This document shows positions 56,979 to 64,000 of a DNA stretch of 64,000 nucleotides, piece after piece. Numbering within the stretch: the first letter of the stretch is position 1; each line of letters starts with the position of its first letter. The stretch comes from Bacillus sp. SD075. Lineage in GTDB: Bacteria > Bacillota > Bacilli > Bacillales > DSM-1321. The stretch is from positions 186,001 to 250,000 of the forward strand of contig NZ_JADILK010000003.1 of assembly GCF_017355165.1 (NCBI RefSeq). The letters run 5' to 3'. The notes under the pieces are model-generated. The model did not search any database, was not told the origin of the DNA, and worked only from the letters and a program-made list of their open reading frames with translations. A program made the translations under genes and the position numbers.

Positions 56979-57482
56979 TTGGAACCCATCGTATTTATAA
57001 ATGGAAAAGTGAAATATCCAATTACTCTAGATCCCGGAGTATGGATTTTTGATGACCGTAAAGTTGAAATCGATACATATTTCCACGCTGAAAGAGTTCA
57101 AGTCAATGAATTAGAAGAATATACGATTGCCGCCTCCAAACATTGGCAAAAAGAAATACAGGAAGGCGCAACAATGCCACCCACATTAAAAACGGAACGA
57201 AAGTTCGAGAAGCAAAGATTGCTGGAAGGGACTTTCGGCATCCCCTTAGAACCTTTTTTAAAAAATGCCGAACCTGAAAGTGGGGTAACTGAAGTTATCG
57301 TTACAACCGATGATGGGGAACTTACATTCCCGTTTAAAACGGCACTTGAATTTTTCCTGGGCTTTTCAAAGGATGGCAAGCCGCTTAAAATAGCCGAGGG
57401 CGGCCCTCTGGAAATTTATTTCGGAGACGCTTCCAACATCAATGATCCGATAAAAAATGTACGGTCCTTCACTGTTAAATAA
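56979..57482 (+). CDS. ylaL: YlaL-like conserved protein
   Basis: The product lies in the place of B. subtilis ylaL, between ylaN and ylaK. TTG at 56979 is 8 nt from AAAGGA and yields 167 residues beginning EPIVFINGKVKYPITLDPGV. The protein is strand-rich, with VTEVIVTTDDGELTFPFKTA and a C-terminal GPLEIYFGDASNINDPIKNV. No enzymatic motif is visible and function is unknown. The name is by position and likely homology. Confidence 0.7.
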   Translation: MEPIVFINGKVKYPITLDPGVWIFDDRKVEIDTYFHAERVQVNELEEYTIAASKHWQKEIQEGATMPPTLKTERKFEKQRLLEGTFGIPLEPFLKNAEPESGVTEVIVTTDDGELTFPFKTALEFFLGFSKDGKPLKIAEGGPLEIYFGDASNINDPIKNVRSFTVK

Positions 57483-57512
57483 GGCTTAGTCCATTCCTAC
57501 CAAAAACTTTAG

Positions 57513-57546
57513 AGCAACCGGCAAGGGATATCCCTTGCCGGTTGCT
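57513..57546. terminator. Bidirectional terminator between ylaL and ylaK
   Basis: The 34-nt sequence AGCAACCGGCAAGGGAT with its exact reverse complement is a perfect palindrome with 17-bp arms. It abuts the ylaK stop codon and lies 30 bp after the ylaL stop. Confidence 0.85.
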
Positions 57547-58878
57547 TTATAAAAGCGTAGCCGCTAGTTGGGCCAATCCAGATCTTTCCCCTTTTATCAA
57601 TTTAACATGGCCAGCAATACGCTCGGTCTTGAATTTTTCCACCACATAGGTCAAACCATTATTATATTCATCTAAATAAGGATGATCTATTTGTTCGGGA
57701 TCTCCCATTAATACAATTTTGCTCCGTTCCCCTACTCTCGTCAAGATGGTCTTGACCTCATGTTTTGTTAAGTTCTGCGCTTCATCGATGATGATGAACT
57801 GATCCGGGATGCTCCTTCCCCTGATATAGGTGAGGGCTTCCACTTCAATCGAACTCATGCCTGCTAAAATGGCATCCAATTCCCCAGGTTTTTTCGTATT
57901 GAACAAAAATTGGAGATTATCGAAAATAGGCTGCATCCAGGGTCTTAATTTTTCTTCTTTTTCCCCTGGCAGATAACCAATATCTTTACCAACCGGTACA
58001 ATGGGCCTAGCAACCAGAAGTTTCTTATATTGAGACAAATCTTCAGTCTGCATCAAACCTGTTGCCAATGCCAATAAAGTCTTACCTGTCCCCGCCTTAC
58101 CAATGAGCGTCACAAGCTGGATATCCGAACGGAGCAACAAATCAAGAGCCATCGTCTGTTGGACATTTCTCGGTTTAATCCCCCAAATATGTTCCCCTTC
58201 ATACATCAGTTTCTTAACGAATCTGCAGTTCTCATCCACGATCCCAATTGCAGAAGCTGAACTTCCAAGCGTGTCCTTCATTAACAGGAATTGATTGGGA
58301 TAATATAAATCTTTTGTCAGTTCTTCCAGTGCCAGAAAGCTTTTTTCATAAAATTTATTCAGATTATCAATCGAGACAAACACTTCTTTGTGCCCAGCAT
58401 ATATATGGTCCAGTTCTACGACACGATCATTTAAAAAGTCCTCTGCCTCAAGACCGATGGCATCCGCCTTAACCCTGACGAGCGTATCCTTGCTAACTAA
58501 AATGACCGTTTTCCCCTCTTCCTTCGTCTCTTCTTCCAAAGAAAGATTTTTTGCGACTGCCAATATCCTGTTATCATTCGTTTTCTCCACAAAAATTTCC
58601 TGCAGCTTATGAAATGAACGGTGGTTGAGTTCAATCCTTATGCTACCTCCATTATGAAGCGGAATACTCTGATGAAGCTTCCCTTTTTCTCGAAAGCTAT
58701 CGATCAATTTTGATACTTGCCTGGCATTCCTTCCGATTTCATCCATATACCTTTTTTTCGAATCCAATTCTTCTAATACGACTGCTGGAATAACAACTTC
58801 ATTATCTTCGAATGAATAAATCGAATACGGATCCTGCAACAGGACATTTGTATCTAAAACATAGATTTTTTTCCCCAA
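57547..58878 (-). CDS. ylaK: YlaK, PhoH-family ATPase with PIN domain
   Basis: PhoH2-type proteins join an N-terminal PIN ribonuclease domain to an RNA-helicase-like ATPase. The PIN acidic residues appear in YVLDTNVLLQDP, VVLEELDSKK and NDNRILAVAKNL. The ATPase shows Walker A LIGKAGTGKTLLALA near residue 263 and Walker B QFIIIDEAQNLT near residue 360. Its 443 residues match B. subtilis YlaK. The physiological target is unknown. Confidence 0.94.
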   Translation of the reverse strand: MGKKIYVLDTNVLLQDPYSIYSFEDNEVVIPAVVLEELDSKKRYMDEIGRNARQVSKLIDSFREKGKLHQSIPLHNGGSIRIELNHRSFHKLQEIFVEKTNDNRILAVAKNLSLEEETKEEGKTVILVSKDTLVRVKADAIGLEAEDFLNDRVVELDHIYAGHKEVFVSIDNLNKFYEKSFLALEELTKDLYYPNQFLLMKDTLGSSASAIGIVDENCRFVKKLMYEGEHIWGIKPRNVQQTMALDLLLRSDIQLVTLIGKAGTGKTLLALATGLMQTEDLSQYKKLLVARPIVPVGKDIGYLPGEKEEKLRPWMQPIFDNLQFLFNTKKPGELDAILAGMSSIEVEALTYIRGRSIPDQFIIIDEAQNLTKHEVKTILTRVGERSKIVLMGDPEQIDHPYLDEYNNGLTYVVEKFKTERIAGHVKLIKGERSGLAQLAATLL

Positions 58879-59144
58879 TATGACGCCTCCTGCCTGCTCT
58901 ATAGGATATGCCTTACCATTTACTACACTCAGCAGTTATGTAGCGGACGAGACTGTTGATAAAATATATGTTCCTTTGCATAAAGATAGAAGAACATTTA
59001 CAGACTATAAAGAAAACTTCCAGCAAAGAATGCAATCCCCAATATTGATACACCATGTTTCGCTGCATTTTATACTTATATGCATCAGACTTGGTCATTG
59101 ATGGGCAGGCTGGAATCAAATAAGAACATTAAGGAGGTTTTACA

Positions 59145-59744
59145 TTGCAAAAAATCTTATTGTCGCTCGCTGCTGCTTTGTTGATGACAGGTTGCTCAAT
59201 GGATAATAAAAATGAAGTGTCTGAAAATAATTCGAAAAATAATTTAACGAAAGTCAATAATACGGCCATTAAGGAAGCAGACAGGCACACAGGTCAGCAA
59301 ACAGCGGAAAGACTCACCGGTTTGGCTAAATCCATTCCGGAGGTGAACGATGCCACCGCAGTCGTACTTGGCAAATATGCCATCGTAGGAATAGATATTG
59401 ACCAGGATATTGAGCGTTCACAGGTTGGAACGATAAAGTACTCAGTTGGAGAAGCTTTAAAACATGATCCTGATGGTGCAAATGCCATCATCGTCGCTGA
59501 CCCAGATTTAAATGAGCGGATCAGGGAGGTTGCCAAAGATATTAAAGATGGCAAACCGGTAACTGGGATACTAAATGAACTGGCTGACATCACTAGTCGA
59601 GTCATCCCTGAGGTTCCTGGAGATATTTTAACCCCAACGCCATCGAAGAACATCGACAAGGAAAAAAATAAACTTGATGATAAAACGGAAAGAACAGAAC
59701 TCGATAAAGAGCAAAATGATCAATCCAATCACTATAAAGAATGA
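59145..59744 (+). CDS. ylaJ: YlaJ, YhcN/YlaJ family sporulation lipoprotein
   Basis: YhcN/YlaJ lipoproteins are found in spores and their inner membrane. The 199-residue product starts at TTG behind AAGGAGGTT with the lipobox MTGC (Cys 17). It has an Asn-rich linker, a domain with ATAVVLGKYAIVGIDIDQDI and ALKHDPDGANAIIVADPDL, and a long charged tail (EKNKLDDKTERTELDKEQND). A role in germination is suggested for the family. Confidence 0.88.
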   Translation: MQKILLSLAAALLMTGCSMDNKNEVSENNSKNNLTKVNNTAIKEADRHTGQQTAERLTGLAKSIPEVNDATAVVLGKYAIVGIDIDQDIERSQVGTIKYSVGEALKHDPDGANAIIVADPDLNERIREVAKDIKDGKPVTGILNELADITSRVIPEVPGDILTPTPSKNIDKEKNKLDDKTERTELDKEQNDQSNHYKE

Positions 59745-59752
59745 ATTTTCCT

Positions 59753-59779
59753 GACCCGAAGTGAATCTTCGGGTTTTTG
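59753..59779 (+). terminator. Terminator after ylaJ
   Basis: ACCCGAAG and CTTCGGGT pair around TGAAT, followed by TTTTG, 10 bp after the ylaJ stop. Confidence 0.88.
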
Positions 59780-59904
59780 TCTATCCCCGCCATGAACCAG
59801 TTTACTTTTAACCTCCAAATGTTAGTTTCACTTTATCCTCGTTTTACCATAAAAATATTGGTATACTTAAAAGCATATTCAAATTGAAGTGAGGTTCAAC
59901 TAAT

Positions 59905-60105
59905 ATGAAGGTTAAATGTGTAATATGCGATCAAATTGAATCTATACCTGACGATAGCCCAGAAGCAAAGAAACTACGCAACCGTCCTATACATACCTAT
60001 ATGTGCAATACATGCAACCAACGCATAGAAGAGCGTACGAACGAGCGGATTGCTACCGGAAACTTCCGCCTTTATCGGACGATCAAACATGAAGATGAAT
60101 GGTAA
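59905..60105 (+). CDS. ylaI: YlaI, DUF2197 zinc-ribbon protein
   Basis: The 66-residue product has two Cys pairs, CVIC near residue 5 and CNTC near residue 34, forming a likely zinc ribbon. The conserved RPIHTYMCNTCNQRIEERT follows. This matches the YlaI/DUF2197 family. Function is unknown. The ribosome site is GTGAGG. The broken gene downstream starts within its last codons. Confidence 0.88.
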   Translation: MKVKCVICDQIESIPDDSPEAKKLRNRPIHTYMCNTCNQRIEERTNERIATGNFRLYRTIKHEDEW

Positions 60106-60510
60106 GATATTTTATAAGGTTTTCCTGATTGGTCTCATCAATGGAATTCTGCTTGGAGTGATTATGAAGTGGGTCGAAATGTTTTCCGGTAAACCAGTGT
60201 ATAAGCTTTTGCTGAATGTGGATTTCCTTCCTGTAATAGGGGATGTTTCCTTGAGTGAGGCATCATCATTTCTTCCACCTCCTTTTCTCACTGGCAATTA
60301 CGTTTAGTTACGTTTTTATTCTTCACCCTTTTAAATTTCCAGTAAATGGAACAAATCCACACTTGCTTTTATCACGGTCATTCCCGCCACCATGCTTTAC
60401 TTCCCACTTTCGGCGCTGTCGAAACAGAAGTTATCCTTCCCTTTGATTTGACAGTCTTCTTTTTGTCGGCAATCTTACATTTTTTTCACGGACTTTCCCT
60501 GCCTAAAGCA
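60095..60510 (+). pseudogene. Frameshifted four-helix membrane protein gene (YqhR-like layout)
   Basis: The ATG at 60095 overlaps the ylaI stop. One frame gives FYKVFLIGLINGILLGVI and PVYKLLLNVDFLP up to about 60255. Coding quality then shifts to another frame (HFFHLLFSLAITFSYVFIL, about 60263-60330), then back (FITVIPATMLYFPLSALS, about 60368-60425) and to a third (LTVFFLSAILHFFHGLSL, about 60447-60500). Four hydrophobic helices are thus spread over three frames. The layout recalls YqhR-type membrane proteins, but that is low confidence. Decay or sequencing error in homopolymers could explain it. Confidence 0.6.
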
Positions 60511-60513
60511 ATA

Positions 60514-60549
60514 AAAAAAGAACCGTGCGTATGCACGGTTCTTTTTTTT
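60514..60549. terminator. Bidirectional terminator after the broken membrane gene
   Basis: AAAGAACCGTGC and GCACGGTTCTTT are perfect 12-bp arms with loop GTAT, and A-runs and T-runs outside. Confidence 0.9.
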
Positions 60550-60553
60550 ACCA

Positions 60554-60838
60554 TTACTCGATATTTTTATACTTCTCTGGCTCTAACTGAATTTGGTCTA
60601 ACATGATATCAATCAATTCAATCGGATAACGTTGCTTTTTCTTTTCATCTTCCATAAGATACTCGACGAAATAAAAAGGTCCTGTTTTTGAAACCGAATC
60701 GATTATCACCTGATGATCGTCTTTCAGCATCTGCATGAAAAACATTTCTGTATCGCGTGCAGCTGTATCATCAGGCCTTGCATCACAGACAACTTTGATC
60801 GTCAACCAATTGTATAAAGCATCCTGTAATGATTTCAT
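60554..60838 (-). CDS. Small hypothetical protein downstream of ylaH
   Basis: The 94-residue acidic product is not recognised. It begins MKSLQDALYNWLTIKVVCDA and contains DTEMFFMQMLKDDHQVII and FVEYLMEDEKKKQRYPIELI. Predicted mixed helix and strand, no membrane segment. The ATG lies 4 bp past the ylaH stop with only a weak ribosome site, which suggests translational coupling to ylaH. Confidence 0.7.
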   Translation of the reverse strand: MKSLQDALYNWLTIKVVCDARPDDTAARDTEMFFMQMLKDDHQVIIDSVSKTGPFYFVEYLMEDEKKKQRYPIELIDIMLDQIQLEPEKYKNIE

Positions 60839-60842
60839 TATC

Positions 60843-61151
60843 TTAAGCCTGTTCTTCTTTTCTCGAATTATGAAGACGGATTCTATAAATCCCAAGAACA
60901 AACGAAGCGATGACTAATGCCTCTCCCATAGGAAGAAACACCGCAAAGAAAGAAAGAAGGGTACATCCAAGTGCCATTACCACATAAATGACCACATTTT
61001 TTAGCAAAGGTAACTTTTTGGCAAAACCTAACTGATAGACAAGGATGCATAATCCAAAGACCGTCAAATATAAATACCACATTCCTGCTTCAGGATTTTC
61101 ATCCACTCTGTACAAGGCTGCAAAAAATGATAATCGCTCTTGGATATCCAA
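60843..61151 (-). CDS. ylaH: YlaH-like membrane protein
   Basis: This 102-residue protein matches YlaH in size and place, directly downstream of typA. It has three hydrophobic segments (about residues 24-43, 50-72 and 74-92) and the conserved start ERLSFFAALYRVDENPEAG. Function is unknown. It is co-oriented with typA and separated from it by 22 bp. Confidence 0.87.
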   Translation of the reverse strand: MDIQERLSFFAALYRVDENPEAGMWYLYLTVFGLCILVYQLGFAKKLPLLKNVVIYVVMALGCTLLSFFAVFLPMGEALVIASFVLGIYRIRLHNSRKEEQA

Positions 61152-61173
61152 TCTTTTCTCCTCCTCTTGCTAT

Positions 61174-63021
61174 TTATTTTTCTTCAACAGCAACTTTTTT
61201 TCGTTTAGCTGCTCTTTCACGCTCGTTTTTATCAAGAATTTTTTTACGAAGACGGATTGAATCTGGAGTTACTTCACAATACTCGTCATCGTTCAAATAT
61301 TCTAGAGCTTCTTCAAGGGACATGATTCTTGGCTTTTTCATGGAAGAAGTCTGGTCTTTATTTGCTGAACGCATATTTGTCATTTGTTTCGCTTTAACGA
61401 TATTAACAGTCAAATCGCTATCGCGGTTATGTTCCCCGACGATCATGCCTTCATAAATGTCCGTACCTGGCTCAACGAAAATAACACCGCGGTCTTCAAC
61501 TTGCATAATACCATATTGTGTAGTTTTTCCTGACTCCATGGATACAAGTACACCTTGACGTCTTCCGCCGACTTGACCTTGCGCCATTGGTTGGTAGCTG
61601 TCAAATGAGTGGTTCATGATACCATATCCGCGTGTAATCGTTAAGAACTCAGTTGAATAGCCAATAAGTCCGCGAGCTGGGATCGTGAACAATAAACGAA
61701 CTTGCCCGCTTCCACTATTGATCATATCCAACAATTCACCTTTACGGGCTCCCATTGATTCCATGATCGAACCAGTGTGCTCCTCAGGTACGTCTATTTG
61801 TACACGTTCAACTGGCTCACAACGGACACCATCAATCAAACGAACGATAACTTCCGGTTTAGAAACTTGCAGTTCATAACCTTCACGTCTCATGTTTTCG
61901 ATCAGGATGGATAGGTGAAGCTCCCCACGACCTGAAACAATCCAGACATCCGGAGAATCAGTATTTTCGACTCTTAAGCTGACATCCGTCTGCAATTGAT
62001 TTCTCAAACGCTCTTCAATTTTACGAGCTGTAACGAATTTACCTTCCCGCCCTGCGAATGGGCTGTTATTTACAAGGAAAGTCATTTGTAATGTCGGCTC
62101 GTCAATACGCAGGATAGGCAGAGCTTCAGGGTGTTCTGTCGGACAAACCGTTTCCCCTACGTTAATATCCTCCATACCAGAAACGGCAATCAAATCACCG
62201 GCAACAGCTTCTTGGATTTCAACTTTCTTCAAGCCAATATAACCAAAGATTTTCGTTACACGGAATTGTTTAACCTTCCCATCAAGTTTCATTAAGGAAA
62301 CTTGTTGACCTACATGCATTTTACCGCGGAATACACGGCCAACGCCAATACGTCCCACATAATCATTATAGTCAAGTAAAGCCACTTGGAATTGAAGCGG
62401 TTCATCTGAGTTATCAATTGGTGCAGGGATCGTTTCGACGATTGTTTCGAAAAGTGGGGTCATGTCTTTTTCTTGTTTAGCAGGATCTGAATCCAAGCTT
62501 GCAGTACCAGCAATACCTGAAGTGAAGACAACTGGGAAGTCTAACTGTTCTTCTTCAGCTCCTAGTTCGATGAATAAGTCAATTACTTCATCTACCACTT
62601 CATTTGGACGTGCAGAATCTTTATCGATTTTGTTCACGACAACGATTGGTGTTATCTTTTGTTCCAATGCTTTTTTCAACACGAAGCGAGTTTGCGGCAT
62701 ACAACCTTCATATGCATCAACAACAAGAAGAACGCCATCAACCATTTTCATGATCCGTTCCACTTCACCACCAAAGTCGGCATGACCTGGTGTATCCAAA
62801 ATATTGATCCTTGTATCTTGGTATTGAACAGCTGTATTTTTCGCAAGAATCGTAATTCCGCGTTCTTTTTCAATCGCATTAGAATCCATCGCACGTTCTT
62901 CGACATGTTCATTTTCACGGAAAGTACCAGATTGCTTAAGCAACTGATCCACTAACGTCGTTTTACCATGGTCAACGTGGGCAATGATGGCTATATTACG
63001 AATATTTTCTCTTAATTTCAA
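61174..63021 (-). CDS. typA: Ribosome-associated GTPase TypA/BipA
   Basis: TypA is a translational GTPase related to EF-G that helps 50S assembly and growth under stress and cold. It has G1 AHVDHGKTTLVDQLL, G3 DTPGHADFGGEV and G4 VVVNKIDKDSARP. A beta-barrel and EF-G-like domains follow, then the TypA-specific C-terminal domain with VGEHNRDSDLTVNIVKAKQMTNMRS (shown in part). TTG at 63021 behind AGGAGTG gives 615 residues starting KLRENIRNIAIIAH; the longer start at 63060 is unsupported. Confidence 0.97.
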   Translation of the reverse strand: MKLRENIRNIAIIAHVDHGKTTLVDQLLKQSGTFRENEHVEERAMDSNAIEKERGITILAKNTAVQYQDTRINILDTPGHADFGGEVERIMKMVDGVLLVVDAYEGCMPQTRFVLKKALEQKITPIVVVNKIDKDSARPNEVVDEVIDLFIELGAEEEQLDFPVVFTSGIAGTASLDSDPAKQEKDMTPLFETIVETIPAPIDNSDEPLQFQVALLDYNDYVGRIGVGRVFRGKMHVGQQVSLMKLDGKVKQFRVTKIFGYIGLKKVEIQEAVAGDLIAVSGMEDINVGETVCPTEHPEALPILRIDEPTLQMTFLVNNSPFAGREGKFVTARKIEERLRNQLQTDVSLRVENTDSPDVWIVSGRGELHLSILIENMRREGYELQVSKPEVIVRLIDGVRCEPVERVQIDVPEEHTGSIMESMGARKGELLDMINSGSGQVRLLFTIPARGLIGYSTEFLTITRGYGIMNHSFDSYQPMAQGQVGGRRQGVLVSMESGKTTQYGIMQVEDRGVIFVEPGTDIYEGMIVGEHNRDSDLTVNIVKAKQMTNMRSANKDQTSSMKKPRIMSLEEALEYLNDDEYCEVTPDSIRLRKKILDKNERERAAKRKKVAVEEK

Positions 63022-63076
63022 AAAATTCACTCCTAAAAAAGTTTGTGTAAAACGTATCACTAGTATTAACTTACAT

Positions 63077-63085
63077 ATTATATCA
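63077..63085 (-). promoter_or_regulatory. Extended -10 promoter for typA
   Basis: On the minus strand TGATATAAT (63085-63077) gives a perfect -10 with an upstream TG, predicting a start about 50 bp before the typA TTG. The -35 is weak, which suits an extended -10 promoter. Confidence 0.5.
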
Positions 63086-63145
63086 CAAACATACTAGAAA
63101 CAAATACAGAAATTATGTACAATAGATATATTAGGGGTGATATTA

Positions 63146-63328
63146 ATGAACATTAAATGGAATTTCTTAATATTAGCGGTATTGGCAACATCCAGCATTG
63201 GCTCCATTGGCATCTTCATTGCTGAAAAAAGCTTGATTGGAATATTAGCTGCAATCGTTATTCTTTGCGGAATTATGGGGTTCGGTTTCACTCAGAAGAA
63301 GAAATTACGCGAAGCCGGGAAGTTATAA
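63146..63328 (+). CDS. ylaF: YlaF, DUF5325 small membrane protein
   Basis: The 60-residue product has two hydrophobic helices (about residues 6-24 and 29-47) and a basic tail (TQKKKLREAGKL). ATG at 63146 is preceded by GGGGTGATATTA. It matches YlaF in length and position, divergent from typA. Function is unknown. Confidence 0.85.
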   Translation: MNIKWNFLILAVLATSSIGSIGIFIAEKSLIGILAAIVILCGIMGFGFTQKKKLREAGKL

Positions 63329-63330
63329 TA

Positions 63331-63364
63331 TAAAAACTCGCTGACAGACAGCGAGTTTTTTTGT
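63331..63364 (+). terminator. Terminator after ylaF
   Basis: AAAACTCGCTG and CAGCGAGTTTT are perfect arms around ACAGA, followed by more T residues. Confidence 0.9.
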
Positions 63365-63443
63365 TAATTATTACAAAAAGGAGTATTTGATTCCACCGTA
63401 CAGGACTTTTAATACCTTCAATTAAGCCTTGATACTAATGTCT

Positions 63444-64000
63444 TTAATTTCCTGATAAGTATTTATTAAATATTTCTTTGTGAAGCCCTGGTTTGGATAC
63501 GAAAAGTGAGTCGCCTTCTAAAAAATTCAATTTGTCACCTTTAATATTACTTACTTCCCCGCCCACTTCCTCAACCAGTAAAACTCCTCCGGCAAAGTCC
63601 CAAGGCATGAGTCTCATGGTTATGTATGCATCAATCCTTCCAGCAGCCACGAAAGCAAGCTCCAATGCTGCGGAGCCATAAGAACGTGTCCCTCTTGCAT
63701 CCCGAACTAGCGGTGCCAAAAGCCTCGGGTCGATCCTACGGTTTTCCGTTACCCAGCTTGCATTGATGGAAATGATTGCTTTGCCTACTGTTGCCTCTTC
63801 AAGTGATGGGAGCCTTTGATCATTCAGAAATGCTCCCTGACCCTTAATCGCATGATATAATTCATCACTAAAGACATCATATACCATGCCAATCTTACCG
63901 ATGCCATCCACATAAACCCCAAGAGAAATTGCAAAATTCCTCTGTTGATGAATGAAATTCAAAGTTCCATCAATTGGATCGATGATCCACACCGTACCTT
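63444..64000 (-). CDS. Inositol monophosphatase family protein (5' end outside the window)
   Basis: This Li-sensitive Mg2+-dependent sugar phosphatase family member is cut by the window end; the frame stays open to base 64000. The metal-site signature VWIIDPIDGTLNF is at the visible N-terminal end, and the second metal motif MPWDFAGGVLLVEEVGGEVS lies near the C terminus. About 80 residues with the GE-x-E motif are missing. It probably corresponds to B. subtilis yktC, an assignment by position. Confidence 0.88.
   Translation of the reverse strand, partial: GTVWIIDPIDGTLNFIHQQRNFAISLGVYVDGIGKIGMVYDVFSDELYHAIKGQGAFLNDQRLPSLEEATVGKAIISINASWVTENRRIDPRLLAPLVRDARGTRSYGSAALELAFVAAGRIDAYITMRLMPWDFAGGVLLVEEVGGEVSNIKGDKLNFLEGDSLFVSKPGLHKEIFNKYLSGN

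Overview
The window is a contiguous piece of the chromosome of an aerobic, endospore-forming Bacillaceae member. Codon use, moderate to low GC, strong AGGAGG-type ribosome sites and gene order all resemble Bacillus subtilis from divIVA through the dcw cluster, the ylb genes, the cta genes and pycA to the yla genes. Gene content and several departures from the B. subtilis order suggest a related genus such as Peribacillus (the B. simplex group); that genus call is inference, not something the sequence proves. No rRNA, tRNA, CRISPR array, prophage or intact insertion sequence was seen. Almost every gene is a core gene.

Layout. 1-4.2 kb: divIVA and the ylm genes (septum placement and SepF region). 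4.4-7.0 kb: the sporulation sigma genes sigG, sigE and spoIIGA, all reading leftward. 7.4-25.4 kb: the division and cell-wall (dcw) cluster, leftward from mraZ through rsmH, ftsL, pbpB, spoVD, murE, mraY, murD, spoVE, murB, divIB, ylxW, ylxX, sbp and ftsA to ftsZ. The cluster is split by terminators after pbpB, spoVD, murD and spoVE, and murG is missing from its usual place between spoVE and murB. 25.7-28.8 kb: bshC, a DUF3397 gene and a panE-like gene. 29-43.7 kb: the ylb block, with coaD, rsmD, rpmF, tmcAL (ylbM), spoVV (ylbJ), rsfA, the ylbF regulator and several small genes of unknown function. 43.8-52.2 kb: the cytochrome caa3 oxidase genes ctaC-F, ctaG and a ctaM-like gene, plus heme O and heme A synthases (ctaB and ctaA) placed divergently around a long regulatory gap. 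52.4-55.9 kb: pyruvate carboxylase. 56.5-63.3 kb: ylaN, a ylaL-like gene, ylaK, ylaJ, ylaI, ylaH, typA and ylaF. ftsW is absent from its B. subtilis position between ylaN and pyc, where an AT-rich gap of about 600 bp sits. The window ends inside an inositol-monophosphatase-family gene.

Functionally the region joins growth and sporulation. The dcw genes make lipid II precursors and the divisome. spoVD and spoVE are specialised copies for spore cortex. SpoIIGA and pro-SigE start the mother-cell programme, SigG runs the late forespore, RsfA modulates forespore transcription and SpoVV moves dipicolinate. The cta block builds the terminal oxidase. The most unusual points are: a four-helix membrane gene broken by several frameshifts after ylaI; the missing murG and ftsW; a structured leader that can also encode a 37-residue protein upstream of rsmD; a perfect 13-bp hairpin inside a small cysteine-cluster gene; a sigG leader whose hairpin covers the ribosome site; and back-to-back promoters for ylbM and ylbN whose -35 boxes overlap. 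I found no convincing new multi-gene system.
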